Part shown: positions 54,259-63,250 of the stretch, piece by piece
How positions within the stretch are numbered: position 1 is the stretch's first letter
How the letters are laid out: every line of letters starts with the position of its first letter
Origin: Marinobacter sp. LV10R510-11A
GTDB taxonomy: Bacteria > Pseudomonadota > Gammaproteobacteria > Pseudomonadales > Oleiphilaceae
DNA length: 64,000 nucleotides
Assembly: GCF_900215155.1 (NCBI RefSeq)
Contig: NZ_LT907980.1
Coordinates: forward strand, 3,596,001 to 3,660,000
Reading direction: 5' to 3'
Notes under the pieces: model-generated
Database searches by the model: none
What the model saw: the letters and a program-made list of their open reading frames with translations, nothing else
Told to the model about the DNA's origin: nothing
Position numbers and translations under genes: made by a program

Positions 54259-55848
54259 ATGCCTTACGCAACCGACGTCGATGCCATTGCAGCCGTACTG
54301 AAGCAAAACCCGACCTGGAACGCTATTAACCCTAAGCACGCTGCTCGTATGCGCGCTCAGAATAAATTCAGAACCGGTCTGGATATCGCCAAGTACACCG
54401 CCGATATCATGCGCGAAGACATGGCTAACTACGATAACGACAAGGCTCAGTACACCCAATCTTTGGGTTGCTGGCACGGTTTTATTGGTCAGCAGAAGAT
54501 GATTTCTATTAAGAAACACTTCAACAGCACCAAGCGTCGTTACCTGTACCTGTCTGGCTGGATGGTTGCTGCACTGCGCTCCGAGTTCGGTCCACTGCCT
54601 GATCAGTCTATGCACGAGAAGACATCTGTACCTAGCCTGATCGAAGAGCTGTACACTTTCCTGCGTCAAGCAGACTCTTGGGAACTGAACCATCTGTTCC
54701 GCGATCTGGAAGCCGCTGAAAAAGCGGGCGACACTGCCAAGGCAGCTGAGCTAATCAAGCAGATCGACAGCCACGAAACTCACGTTGTACCAATCATTGC
54801 AGACATCGATGCGGGTTTCGGTAACGACGAAGCAACGTATCTGCTGGCCAAGAAAATGATCGAAGCGGGTGCTTGCGCCATTCAGATCGAAAACCAGGTT
54901 TCTGACGAAAAGCAGTGTGGCCACCAGGACGGTAAAGTTACTGTTCCTCACGCCGACTTCCTGTCCAAGATCAACGCTGTTCGTTTGGCGTTCCTGGAGC
55001 TGGGTGTGGACAACGGTGTTATCGTTGCCCGCACTGACTCATTGGGTGCTGGCCTGACCAAGCAAATCGCTGTAACCGATGAGCCAGGTGACCTGGGCGA
55101 CCAGTACAACAGCTTTATCGATGGCGACATTATCGAAAACGCTGAAGACATCAACAACGGCGACGTTGTGATCAAGCAAGACGGCAAGCTGGTTAAGCCT
55201 AAGCGTTTGGCATCTGGCCTGTTCCAGTTCAAAGAAGGCTCGGGTGAAGACCGTGTTATTCTGGACTGCATCACCAGCCTGCAGAACGGCGCTGACTTGC
55301 TGTGGATCGAGACTGAGAAACCGCACGTTGGCCAGATCGCTGCCATGGTTAACCGCATCAAGGCAGAAGTTCCAGATGCCAAGCTGGTTTACAATAACAG
55401 CCCATCGTTCAACTGGACTCTGAACTTCCGTCAGCAGGTATTTGACGCGTGGACTGAAGAAGGCAAGGACGTATCTGCATACGACCGTCCTAAGCTGATG
55501 AGCGAAGAGTACGACAGCACTGAGCTGGGTCAGCTGGCTGACGAGTGGACCGCCAACTTCCAGCGCGACGCTGCTCGGGAAGCGGGTGTATTCCACCACT
55601 TGATCACTCTGCCGACTTACCACACTGCGGCGCTGTCTACTGACAATCTGGCCAAAGGCTACTTCGGTGAAGAAGGCATGCTGGCATACGTTAAAGGCGT
55701 ACAGCGTGAAGAAATCCGTCAGGGTGTCGCCACTGTTCGGCACCAGGACATGGCCGGTTCTAACATCGGTGACGACCACAAGGAGTTCTTCGCAGGTGAT
55801 GCTGCGCTGAAAGCCGGTGGTGGAGACAACACCATGAACCAGTTCTAA
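54259..55848 (+). CDS. aceA: Isocitrate lyase
   Basis: A 529-residue enzyme of the glyoxylate shunt, splitting isocitrate to succinate and glyoxylate. The catalytic loop reads SDEKQCGHQDGK, with the active-site Cys. IADIDAGFGNDEATYLLAKKMIEAGACAIQIENQ and ARTDSLGAGL are the metal-binding TIM-barrel segments. The length matches the long form of Pseudomonas-type enzymes rather than the 434-residue E. coli form. The codon use is strongly regular, as in highly expressed genes. AT-rich DNA upstream likely holds its promoter; a strong terminator follows. Confidence 0.95.
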   Translation: MPYATDVDAIAAVLKQNPTWNAINPKHAARMRAQNKFRTGLDIAKYTADIMREDMANYDNDKAQYTQSLGCWHGFIGQQKMISIKKHFNSTKRRYLYLSGWMVAALRSEFGPLPDQSMHEKTSVPSLIEELYTFLRQADSWELNHLFRDLEAAEKAGDTAKAAELIKQIDSHETHVVPIIADIDAGFGNDEATYLLAKKMIEAGACAIQIENQVSDEKQCGHQDGKVTVPHADFLSKINAVRLAFLELGVDNGVIVARTDSLGAGLTKQIAVTDEPGDLGDQYNSFIDGDIIENAEDINNGDVVIKQDGKLVKPKRLASGLFQFKEGSGEDRVILDCITSLQNGADLLWIETEKPHVGQIAAMVNRIKAEVPDAKLVYNNSPSFNWTLNFRQQVFDAWTEEGKDVSAYDRPKLMSEEYDSTELGQLADEWTANFQRDAAREAGVFHHLITLPTYHTAALSTDNLAKGYFGEEGMLAYVKGVQREEIRQGVATVRHQDMAGSNIGDDHKEFFAGDAALKAGGGDNTMNQF

Positions 55849-55864
55849 GCGAACGGTTTATTGT

Positions 55865-55937
55865 GCTCCCGCCCCGGACGTGTTCCGGGAGCAAGAAAAC
55901 CCCGCAGCTGGAAACAGTTTGCGGGGTTTTTGTTTTG
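55865..55937 (+). terminator. Double hairpin terminator of aceA
   Basis: A first hairpin pairs GCTCCCG (55865-55871) with CGGGAGC (55886-55892). A second pairs AAAACCCCGCA (55896-55906) with TGCGGGGTTTT (55920-55930) and continues into TTTTTGTTTT. The second has the full form of an intrinsic terminator. Confidence 0.88.
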
Positions 55938-55982
55938 CGCTTTGCTATATTCTGTTACCCGTCCTGGAACAGGAGACCGCTT

Positions 55983-57563
55983 TTGAGTATCGATCAAGGC
56001 ATTGTATTCGCGGTGCTTGGCATAACCCTTGCCATGTTTGTATGGAACCGCCTGCTGGGTAAGATCGGCCATCGCCCGACGCTTCAGGTGCTGACGTTGA
56101 CCAGCGTGGTGGCTCTTTGCTCTGGTTTTATCAATAACGTGGGTGCGCTTGCGCTGCTGATGCCGGTCGCCATCTGGATGTCACGGGAAGCGGGGCGTTC
56201 GCCTTCGTTGCTGCTGATGCCTCTGGCCTTTGGGTCGCTACTTGGCGGCACCATGACACTGATTGGCACGCCGCCCAATATTATCATTGCCTCCTACCGT
56301 TAGGGCGACAGCTTCGGGCTGTTTGATTTTGCCCCTGTAGGCGTGGCGATTACGTTGGCTGGGATTGCCTTCATCACCCTCGTTGGTTGGCGTTTTACGC
56401 CTCGGCGGGAAGAAAACCCGACTAACAGCAAGCTGTTCAGCGTTGGTGAGTATGTGACTGAGCTGCGCATCCCTGCGGATTCCCCGCACGCAGGCTCCAC
56501 GTTGCATAGCCTGCTCACTGGGGCCGGGGACGAGCCGGATATCGTGGTTCTCGCGTTGATTCGAGGTGAGGAACGCCAAGCCGTGCCCTCCACCTACAAA
56601 GTACTGCGTGAAGGAGATGTGTTGCTGGTAGAGGCAGACACCACTAGCTTGCAGACGTTCCTTGATACCACTGGGCTTGAGCTTGCCCACCAGGCTCTCG
56701 ACGATCAGGAAGAAGAAAGCGGCAGTGAGAAGAATAACGACAGCATCGCGGATGAAATGAGTGACGAGGACAGTGCGGAAGACGACAAAACTGCTTCAGT
56801 CCGGATCGCGAAGGGCGAACTTCACTTGGTCGAGGCCGTTATAGCGCCCGAGTCGTCGCTGGTTGGGCAGACCGCGAATCGGCTGCAGTTACGGGAGCGC
56901 TACCAACTCAATATTGTTGCCGTCGCGCGACTGGGTTACCTGCCGTTGGCGGAGCGCGGCCTCAGGCTGGGTTCTACCCGCAACACTGCCATGGCCTCCG
57001 GCATCTTTCTGGCCAGTATTGCCGCCATTGTTACCGGCTTGCTTGCGGCGCCCGTCGCTCTGGTGGCCGGGGCGGTTGCCATGGTACTGGTGAAACTCAT
57101 GACTGCAGCAGAAGCCTACAAGTCGATCGACTGGTCAGTGATCGTATTGCTGGCGGCGATGATTCCGGTCGGCCAGGCTATGGAAACCACCGGTGGTGCG
57201 GGCCTGATTGCCGCACAGATGCTGGTATTGGGTGAGAATCTTTCGGTTGCCTCGGTGCTGGTGATGATACTAGTGAGCACAACACTGTTATCTAACGTAG
57301 TAAATAACGCAGCGGCGGCTATTGTGGTTGCACCTATTGCCCTAAGCCTGGCCAGTGAACTTCAGATGCCCTCTGATGCGGTGCTGATGGCTGTGGCCGT
57401 TGGCGCGTCTTGCGCCTTCATGACGCCGATAGGGCACCAATCGAACGCGCTGGTTATGGAGCCTAAGGGCTACGAATTTGGTGATTATTGGCGCTTGGGC
57501 TTGCCCCTCACTCTGGTGGTCACGGTTGTCGCAGTGCCGGTCATCATGCTGGTTTGGACCTGA
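55983..57563 (+). pseudogene. SLC13-family anion permease pseudogene (internal deletion and amber stop)
   Basis: A permease of the SLC13/DASS type with TrkA-C-like cytoplasmic domains. It starts with TTG after AGGAG. The segment MFVWNR passes directly to LLGKIGHRPTLQVL; in intact relatives I recall about 60 residues (one or two helices) lie between them. The following NNVGALALLMPVAIWMSREAGRSPSLLLMPLAFGSLLGGTMTLIGTPPNIIIASYR part is normal. An in-frame TAG follows at 56301-56303. The frame then continues unbroken (GDSFGLFDFAPVG) through TrkA-C domains and the C-terminal helices to 57563. Two lesions make loss of function likely. Confidence 0.8.
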
Positions 57564-57572
57564 TAGTATGAA

Positions 57573-57580
57573 AATGTATT
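57573..57580 (+). repeat. Target-site duplication, left copy
   Basis: AATGTATT directly abuts the left end of the insertion element; the identical octamer abuts its right end at 59154-59161. Eight bases is the usual duplication length of the IS66 family. Confidence 0.9.
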
Positions 57581-57615
57581 GTAACTATTCAGCTCAAATT
57601 TTCTAAAAAAAGTTC

Positions 57616-57644
57616 TTGACAGGGTTTTGGCCCCAATTTTATGA
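57616..57644 (+). promoter_or_regulatory. Promoter of the IS66-family transposase
   Basis: TTGACA (57616-57621) is followed after 17 bp by TTATGA (57639-57644), or after 18 bp by TATGAA. It lies within the first 70 bp of the element and about 200 bp before the transposase start, leaving a long untranslated leader rich in small inverted repeats. Confidence 0.5.
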
Positions 57645-57840
57645 ATTTAGGCCACACTCAACGCAAACCCATAAAGCGGCGCGCAAAGCCTCCAAGAGCC
57701 CTTCACGGCCCTTTCGTTTTGTTGTCCATCCCCGGGGCGACGTCGATTTGAAAAACCCCGTCAAATCCGCGCTCAGGACGAAAAATTCGACCTGAAAAAG
57801 TCGTGCGATAATAATGCATCATTTGACGGTACTCAGATCC

Positions 57841-59145
57841 ATGAAGATCACTAACATTGATGTCGACGCTGCGCTGGCGGACGTCAGACAACAACTCCAA
57901 GCAGACACAACCGTCGCGCCTTCCATGCGGACGGCCATCGAGTTGCTGATTGTGCTGGTCCAGATATTGAGTGGGCGGATTAACACCCACAGTGCAAACA
58001 GCAGTAAGCCGCCGTCTCAGGATCCGAACCGCCCCAGACAGAACCGAACGAAGAGCGAGCGTAAGCCAGGCGGTTACGTTACCGAGTACCAGGCCGAGAT
58101 CCTGGAAAATGCCCAGGGGCAACGTTTTGTGGCGCCTTTTCCGGTCGGTGTAGAACGCTCGGTTCAGTACGGCCCGCAGCTAAAGGCCCACGCGGTCTAT
58201 CTGTCGCAATACCAGCTCCTGCCCTATGATCGCATCCGCGAGTACTTCGAAGACCAGGTCGGCATCCCGCTGAGTGTCGGCTCACTGTTCAACTTCAATC
58301 AGGACGCTTTCAATAAGGCCGCTGAATTTGAGCCGTGGGTCAAGGATCGCCTGGCCGAGGCGTCGGTGGTTCACGCCGATGAAACAGGCGTGAACATCGG
58401 TGGTCAACGTCACTGGCTGCACGGCGCATCGAATGACCGACTAACCTGGCTTGCGCCCCATGCACAACGAGGTCAGCAGGCGATGAATGCGATCGGCATC
58501 CTGCCGCGCTTCAACGGTGTGCTCTGTCACGATCACTGGAAGCCGTATTACCGTTATTCATGCTTGCACTCTCTGTGCAATGCGCACCACCTGCGAGAAC
58601 TTCAGCGCGCCTGGGAGCAGGATAAACAGGTGTGGGCGCAACGGATGCAAACTCTACTGAACATCATGACCGACAGCGTCGACGACGCCGGCGGCTGCCT
58701 GCCACCGGACAAAGCGCAGCGGTGGCGCAAGGTGTACCGACGCTGCCTGGCAAACGCGCAAAAAGAGTGCCCGCCACCGGATGAAAGCCAACGCCCGGGC
58801 AAACGCGGGCGGCTCAAACGCACGCGGGCACGCAACCTGCTGGAGCGGTTGATCGACTACGAATCGGATGTGCTACGCTTCCTCGACAATCCAGAGGTAC
58901 CGTTTACCAACAACCAAGGTGAGCGAGACATCCGTATGTTCAAAGTGCAGCAGAAAATATCGGGTTGTTTTCGATCCTTTGAAGGAGCCGAGATCTTCTG
59001 TCGCGTGCGCAGTTATCTGTCGACGGCGCGTAAGCAGAACGTGTCTGCCTCGAACGCCCTGATGCATCTGTTCGAGGGGAGTGTGCCGCCGTTCATGGCG
59101 GTGGGTGCGGGTAATGATACGACCGTTTTAAATCAAACCAGCTGA
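57841..59145 (+). CDS. tnpC: IS66-family transposase (TnpC type)
   Basis: A 434-residue DDE transposase. An N-terminal helical leader (about 1-45) and a zinc-finger-like SSKPPSQDPNRPRQ part precede the catalytic domain. The DDE residues are in VVHADETGVNIGGQRHWLH, VLCHDHWKPYYRYSCLHSLCNAHHLREL and FTNNQGERDIRMFKVQQKISG. The start was set at ATG 57841; the open frame begins nine codons earlier. No frameshift or stop is present, so it is probably active. Confidence 0.93.
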   Translation: MKITNIDVDAALADVRQQLQADTTVAPSMRTAIELLIVLVQILSGRINTHSANSSKPPSQDPNRPRQNRTKSERKPGGYVTEYQAEILENAQGQRFVAPFPVGVERSVQYGPQLKAHAVYLSQYQLLPYDRIREYFEDQVGIPLSVGSLFNFNQDAFNKAAEFEPWVKDRLAEASVVHADETGVNIGGQRHWLHGASNDRLTWLAPHAQRGQQAMNAIGILPRFNGVLCHDHWKPYYRYSCLHSLCNAHHLRELQRAWEQDKQVWAQRMQTLLNIMTDSVDDAGGCLPPDKAQRWRKVYRRCLANAQKECPPPDESQRPGKRGRLKRTRARNLLERLIDYESDVLRFLDNPEVPFTNNQGERDIRMFKVQQKISGCFRSFEGAEIFCRVRSYLSTARKQNVSASNALMHLFEGSVPPFMAVGAGNDTTVLNQTS

Positions 59146-59153
59146 ATAGTTAC

Positions 59154-59161
59154 AATGTATT
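59154..59161 (+). repeat. Target-site duplication, right copy
   Basis: AATGTATT, the second copy of the octamer at 57573-57580. It ends 14 bp before the ATG of the next gene, so the element sits within that gene's 5' untranslated or promoter region. Confidence 0.9.
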
Positions 59162-59175
59162 AAGCTTAAGGAACC

Positions 59176-60513
59176 ATGATGGAAGCAAAGCACATGCAGA
59201 AGGCTGAGTTGCTGGCAGAGCTTGCGCTGACGCGTAAGCGAACCCGGGAGCTCATTACCTCGCTGGACGAACAGCAGCTGGATGTTCCCTATCACCCGGG
59301 AGTGAATCCGCCGCTTTGGGAAATGGGGCATGCCGCTTTTTTCTATGAAGTGTTTGTGTTCAGCCTTCTGGATGGCGATGCCAGCTTTGATCCTTCCATG
59401 GATGATCTGTGGGATTCGTTCCATATTGATCACCAGGATCGCTGGCGTCGGGATTTGTTTCCAGGCCTTAAAAAGACGCTGGCCTATTTTGATCACGTTT
59501 ACGCCAAAATGGCAGGGCGCATCGAGCGCACGCCACTGACTGATCGCGAGCTTTACCTGTGCCGCTACGCCATCTATCACCAGAACATGCACATAGAATC
59601 ATTGGTGTGGTGCCGTCAAACCGTGGGTTTCGCGCCGCCGCCTGGGGCAAGTTTTGAGCGTCCGGCGCCTAGTGAGTTGCGGGGCAGTTCGCTAGGCGAT
59701 GATGCCATTGTTCCCGCCGGTGACTGGCTGATTGGCATGCCGGGCGACTCGGAGCAGTATGCGACTGAAGACTTTGCGTTCGATGCCGAAAAGCCTCGGC
59801 ACGCCGTGAGCTTGGATGAGTTTGCGATTTCCCGGTGCCTGGTTAGTAACCACGAGTTTATGGCCTTCGTAGAAGACGGCGGTTATCAAAAGCCGGAGCT
59901 GTGGTCGTTTGGCGGCCAGAAATGGCTGAGAACGGACATCAATATGGCACCCCAACACCCAGTGTACTGGCGCTGGCAAGATAATCAGTGGCAGGAAAAG
60001 CTATTTGATCAATGGCAATCATTGAGCCCCGATGCGCCGGTAACCCACGTTAGCTACTGGGAAGCAGAAGCCTATTGCTGCTGGGCGGGTCGACGCTTGC
60101 CCACAGAGCAGGAATGGGAGGTGGCGGCACTGGGTAACCGGAAGGGCGAAACGTTCCAGAGGTATCCGTGGGGGAACGAATTACCCGACGCAGTGCAGGC
60201 TGATATGAATGCAACCGGTATGGCGCAGAACCCGGTGTCTGATTACCCGGCGGGAGACAGCCCTTTTGGCTGCCGGCAAATGATTGGCTCGGTGTGGGAA
60301 TGGACTAGTAGCCAGTTTTTCCCTTATGACGGCTTCTGCATAGACATGTATCCGTTCATGTCTACGCTCCAGTTCGGAGATCACAAGGTTAGCCGAGGGG
60401 GCGGTTGTGCCACGTCGTTCAGCCTGATTCGTGGTACATACCGCCAGGCGTACTTGCCCCAGAGAAACGACGTTTACACCGGCTTCCGGACATGTGCTTT
60501 ACCCGAAGGCTGA
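59176..60513 (+). CDS. EgtB/SenA-like nonheme iron enzyme (DinB plus sulfatase-modifying-factor domains)
   Basis: A 445-residue two-domain protein. The DinB-like N-terminal part has the three-His iron site: His52 in LWEMGHAAFF, His135 and His139 in YHQNMHIESL. The C-terminal formylglycine-generating-enzyme-like domain spans about 195-440 (THVSYWEAEAYCCWAGRRLPTEQEWEVAA, GSVWEWTSS, KVSRGGGCATSF). This is the layout of EgtB, OvoA and SenA, which attach sulfur or selenium to a histidine betaine. The DDLWDSFHIDHQDRW segment recalls SenA. No egtD, senB or senC is in the window. AAGGA lies just inside the DNA to the right of the IS66-like insertion. Confidence 0.75.
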   Translation: MMEAKHMQKAELLAELALTRKRTRELITSLDEQQLDVPYHPGVNPPLWEMGHAAFFYEVFVFSLLDGDASFDPSMDDLWDSFHIDHQDRWRRDLFPGLKKTLAYFDHVYAKMAGRIERTPLTDRELYLCRYAIYHQNMHIESLVWCRQTVGFAPPPGASFERPAPSELRGSSLGDDAIVPAGDWLIGMPGDSEQYATEDFAFDAEKPRHAVSLDEFAISRCLVSNHEFMAFVEDGGYQKPELWSFGGQKWLRTDINMAPQHPVYWRWQDNQWQEKLFDQWQSLSPDAPVTHVSYWEAEAYCCWAGRRLPTEQEWEVAALGNRKGETFQRYPWGNELPDAVQADMNATGMAQNPVSDYPAGDSPFGCRQMIGSVWEWTSSQFFPYDGFCIDMYPFMSTLQFGDHKVSRGGGCATSFSLIRGTYRQAYLPQRNDVYTGFRTCALPEG

Positions 60514-60515
60514 GT

Positions 60516-62096
60516 TCAGACTGCCTTGTCTGAGGCCAGCGCCGGTGCGACCGGGATCTTATCCAAAAGGTGACTGGCCAGGGCTACGCCAGTTTCGCTC
60601 ATGGTCAGATAGGCGTCGTCAGCGCCGGCTTTGCGAATGCTTTCTGCTTCGTCGGCGTACATGGTGTGGGCCACAATGTAGCCCTTAAAACCCAGTTTCC
60701 GCAGCATTCGGGCTGCGATCAGCTTGGCCTCTATATCACTCATCGCAAGCACAACGCCCTCCACAGAGGGCATGTGGAGGGCTTCCCAGAACGTGTTGTC
60801 TTCGGCATCTGCATAAACAACGTTCCGTCCTTGGGCCTGGTGCCGCGCCACTTTAGCAAGGTCAGAATCCAGTGCCATCAACCTTGCTTCGGTGGTTTTC
60901 AGCCAGTCATAAGCAGCCGTGCCGGTTCGCCCCATTCCCATGACCAAAACGCGTGTGTCACCTAGAGAAATAGGCAGCTCGTCGGGATGTCGCTGGCGGC
61001 TTTCGAAGCGCACAAGGCGATGGCTCAGACGCTCATAGAGAGGGTGGGCGAGTCGGTTCAACGGAGCCGAGATCAGAAAGGACAGCGCGACTGTTATCGC
61101 CAGAGGCACCAGCCACTCTGGTAGCGCTATGCTGGCAACAATCAGCCCGAACTCACTGTAGTTGGTGAGGGCCAGCGACGTTAGGAAGCTGCTGCGGGCG
61201 CGCAGGCGGAACAACAGCATCAGGAAGAAAAACAGAATACCCTTGAGCGGCAGAATCAGGGCCGCGACGACGGCAAAGATAATAGCGTTGGTATCCGGCA
61301 GGCCCCCTATACCGATTTGTAAAAAGAAGCCGACCAGAAAGATTTCCTTCACACTCCATAGAGATTTTGCCAGTTCCTGACTGCGGGGGTGATTGGCAAG
61401 AATGGCGCCGAAAACCAGAGCGCCCAGTTCTGAGCTAAGCCCAACGGTTTCAAAGCCCATGCCGCCAAGCACCAAAGCTAACAGTAGGCCCAGAAGAACC
61501 AGCAGTTCGTCATGCCCGCTGACATCTAACAGTTTGAATAGTAACGGTCGCAACAGTGGCAGGCCAAAGACAATCAAGGCCCACTCTGAAGGTGTCTGAC
61601 CCGCAGCCAAGCTCATCACCAGCAGCGCAATCAAGTCCTGCATAATCAGGATGCCGATGGACACTCGGCCGTGGAACGCTCTGAGTTCGCGTTTGTTTTC
61701 CAGCACCTTTGCAGCTAATACGGTAGACGAGAAAGACAGCGCAACGGCCAGCATGAAGGCCACATACCAGCTTATGTCCAGCAGCAAATAAAGGCCGGGG
61801 GTAAATACAAAACAGGTGATAGCAAAGTGCAGCAGGCTGCCGCCGATCACTTCCGGGCTGATAACCGACTTGAGCTTTAGCTTGAGGCCCACCGTGAACA
61901 GCATGAGCAGCACGCCTAGGTGGGCAATATGAGCCAGTACCGATGTGGGTTCTGCTGAAATGCCGATAGAGGGGCTGGCGGCAAGGCCGCTGAGCACAAA
62001 ACCCGCCGCCAGGTAGCCAACGAGCGGCGGCAGACCGACGGCTTTGATCAGGAGACCAAGGCCGAATGCAAAAGAAATCCAGATAGCTTCAGGCAT
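60516..62096 (-). CDS. Kef-type cation/proton antiporter with TrkA-N domain (CPA2 family)
   Basis: A 526-residue protein. About eleven to thirteen helices (residues 1-360; GYLAAGFVLSGL, LALSFSSTVLAAKVLENK, IGILIMQDLIALLVM) form the exchanger; the conserved Asp is in IMQDL. A C-terminal Rossmann-type TrkA-N unit follows (RVLVMGMGRTGTAAYDWL, LMALDSDLAKVARHQAQGRNVVYADAED). It is shorter than KefB/C and closer to the ybaL-like group. It is convergent with the EgtB-like gene, with only 2 bp between stops. Confidence 0.87.
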   Translation of the reverse strand: MPEAIWISFAFGLGLLIKAVGLPPLVGYLAAGFVLSGLAASPSIGISAEPTSVLAHIAHLGVLLMLFTVGLKLKLKSVISPEVIGGSLLHFAITCFVFTPGLYLLLDISWYVAFMLAVALSFSSTVLAAKVLENKRELRAFHGRVSIGILIMQDLIALLVMSLAAGQTPSEWALIVFGLPLLRPLLFKLLDVSGHDELLVLLGLLLALVLGGMGFETVGLSSELGALVFGAILANHPRSQELAKSLWSVKEIFLVGFFLQIGIGGLPDTNAIIFAVVAALILPLKGILFFFLMLLFRLRARSSFLTSLALTNYSEFGLIVASIALPEWLVPLAITVALSFLISAPLNRLAHPLYERLSHRLVRFESRQRHPDELPISLGDTRVLVMGMGRTGTAAYDWLKTTEARLMALDSDLAKVARHQAQGRNVVYADAEDNTFWEALHMPSVEGVVLAMSDIEAKLIAARMLRKLGFKGYIVAHTMYADEAESIRKAGADDAYLTMSETGVALASHLLDKIPVAPALASDKAV

Positions 62097-62197
62097 GAGA
62101 AGTTCTTTCAGAGGAAACGGATCAACTTCCTTATAAGGCTACCTTGTTTTTCCCGACCGTTGAAGCCGATAACCACAGAACCTCGCGCCAGCACTCC

Positions 62198-63145
62198 TTA
62201 CTCTGCTTTTGAGATACGGGGTTTGGCAAACTCCAGAAACAGACGGGCCGACTCTTCCGGTGCCTCGATCATCGGTGCGTGGCCAATCCCGTCCAATACC
62301 TCCAGTCGTGCACCGGGGATGGCGTCCACAAAGACTTCGCCATTACGATAGTCAATCACGCGGTCTTCCTTGCCCCAGACTACCAGTACCGGATCCTCTA
62401 TGCGTTTAATGGCGTTGTGGAAATCTGACTCGAAGCCAGCGTCCCTGATAGCGGCAAAGATGACTTCATTCACTTCCTGGTTAGCCAGGGCCTGCTCTTC
62501 CATAACGCCCAGAATCGGCCAGGGAACAAAAGGCTTTTTCTCAAGGGCAAAATCCATCAGGCGCTCGAAATCGCCGGGTTTCGAGGGAATAAGCGGATTG
62601 TCTCCAGCGACCACCAGATCGACCAGTTCGCTCTCATACTGGAGGATGCCAGCCGGGTCGAACAGTACAGCGGTTTTGATCTGTTCCGGATAAGTGGCGG
62701 CATAGAGAGCAGTAATTGCGCCGCCCATAGAGTTGCCCATCATGTGCATCTCGGTAATGTTCAGAGCCTCAAGAATGCGGGCAAGATGGCCGACTTGATC
62801 CTTCAGCCGGTATCCCAGATCCAACGGCTTGCTGCTGTCGCCGTGGCCCGGCAGGTCTATAGCATAAACATTGAAATCATCAGTGAGCTCCCGGGCGATG
62901 CGGGTCCAGTTATCCTTGTTGGCACCAAACCCATGAACCAGAACGATGGTGTCTCCGTTGTTGGCTTTTGAGTTGCGCAGGTAAGCAATGTTTAGTTCGC
63001 CCACGGTAATGTTGGCTGCTTCGAGACCGGCGGCGGAGCGTTCAAAACCAATGGCGGTTTCGTATATGCCATAGCGGGAGCATGCGCTTAAAAGCAGAAC
63101 AGACAAAAATAGAAAAACGGCAGTAAAAGGAGATCGTTGTAGCAT
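62198..63145 (-). CDS. Alpha/beta hydrolase lipoprotein
   Basis: A 315-residue predicted lipoprotein. Residues 1-22 form a signal ending in lipobox LSAC. The hydrolase part shows VLVHGFGANKDNW (oxyanion), nucleophile elbow GNSMGG, the acid in VVWGKEDRVIDY and His in GIGHAPMIEAPEE. The start was set at ATG 63145, after AGGAA, rather than 16 codons upstream. Such enzymes act on esters or lipids at the cell surface; the substrate is unknown. It stands between the antiporter gene and the purD terminator. Confidence 0.83.
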   Translation of the reverse strand: MLQRSPFTAVFLFLSVLLLSACSRYGIYETAIGFERSAAGLEAANITVGELNIAYLRNSKANNGDTIVLVHGFGANKDNWTRIARELTDDFNVYAIDLPGHGDSSKPLDLGYRLKDQVGHLARILEALNITEMHMMGNSMGGAITALYAATYPEQIKTAVLFDPAGILQYESELVDLVVAGDNPLIPSKPGDFERLMDFALEKKPFVPWPILGVMEEQALANQEVNEVIFAAIRDAGFESDFHNAIKRIEDPVLVVWGKEDRVIDYRNGEVFVDAIPGARLEVLDGIGHAPMIEAPEESARLFLEFAKPRISKAE

Positions 63146-63204
63146 TTGGGGGTTCCTAGCTGTTTGTGTAATGCGCCCGCTGGGCAAGCGCAATCACATT
63201 ACTC

Positions 63205-63235
63205 TATAAAAAAGCCCGGTCATTGGCCGGGCTTT
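63205..63235 (-). terminator. Intrinsic terminator of purD
   Basis: AAAGCCCGG (63211-63219) and CCGGGCTTT (63227-63235) form a 9-bp perfect stem with a 7-base loop. On the minus strand a run of six T follows. It lies 15 bp after the purD stop. Confidence 0.92.
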
Positions 63236-63250
63236 AGCTTGAGTGCGTCG

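Larger units (their letters stand above)
57581..59153 (+). mobile_element. IS66-family insertion sequence, intact, single-ORF type
   Basis: A 1573-bp element with perfect 14-bp terminal inverted repeats GTAACTATTCAGCT (57581-57594 and, inverted, 59140-59153). Ends beginning GTAA and 8-bp target duplications are typical of IS66. It has only the tnpC-type transposase, without tnpA and tnpB, as in the ISBst12-like group. Both ends, duplications and the ORF are intact, which indicates recent insertion. It landed between the SLC13 pseudogene and the EgtB/SenA-like gene. Confidence 0.93.
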
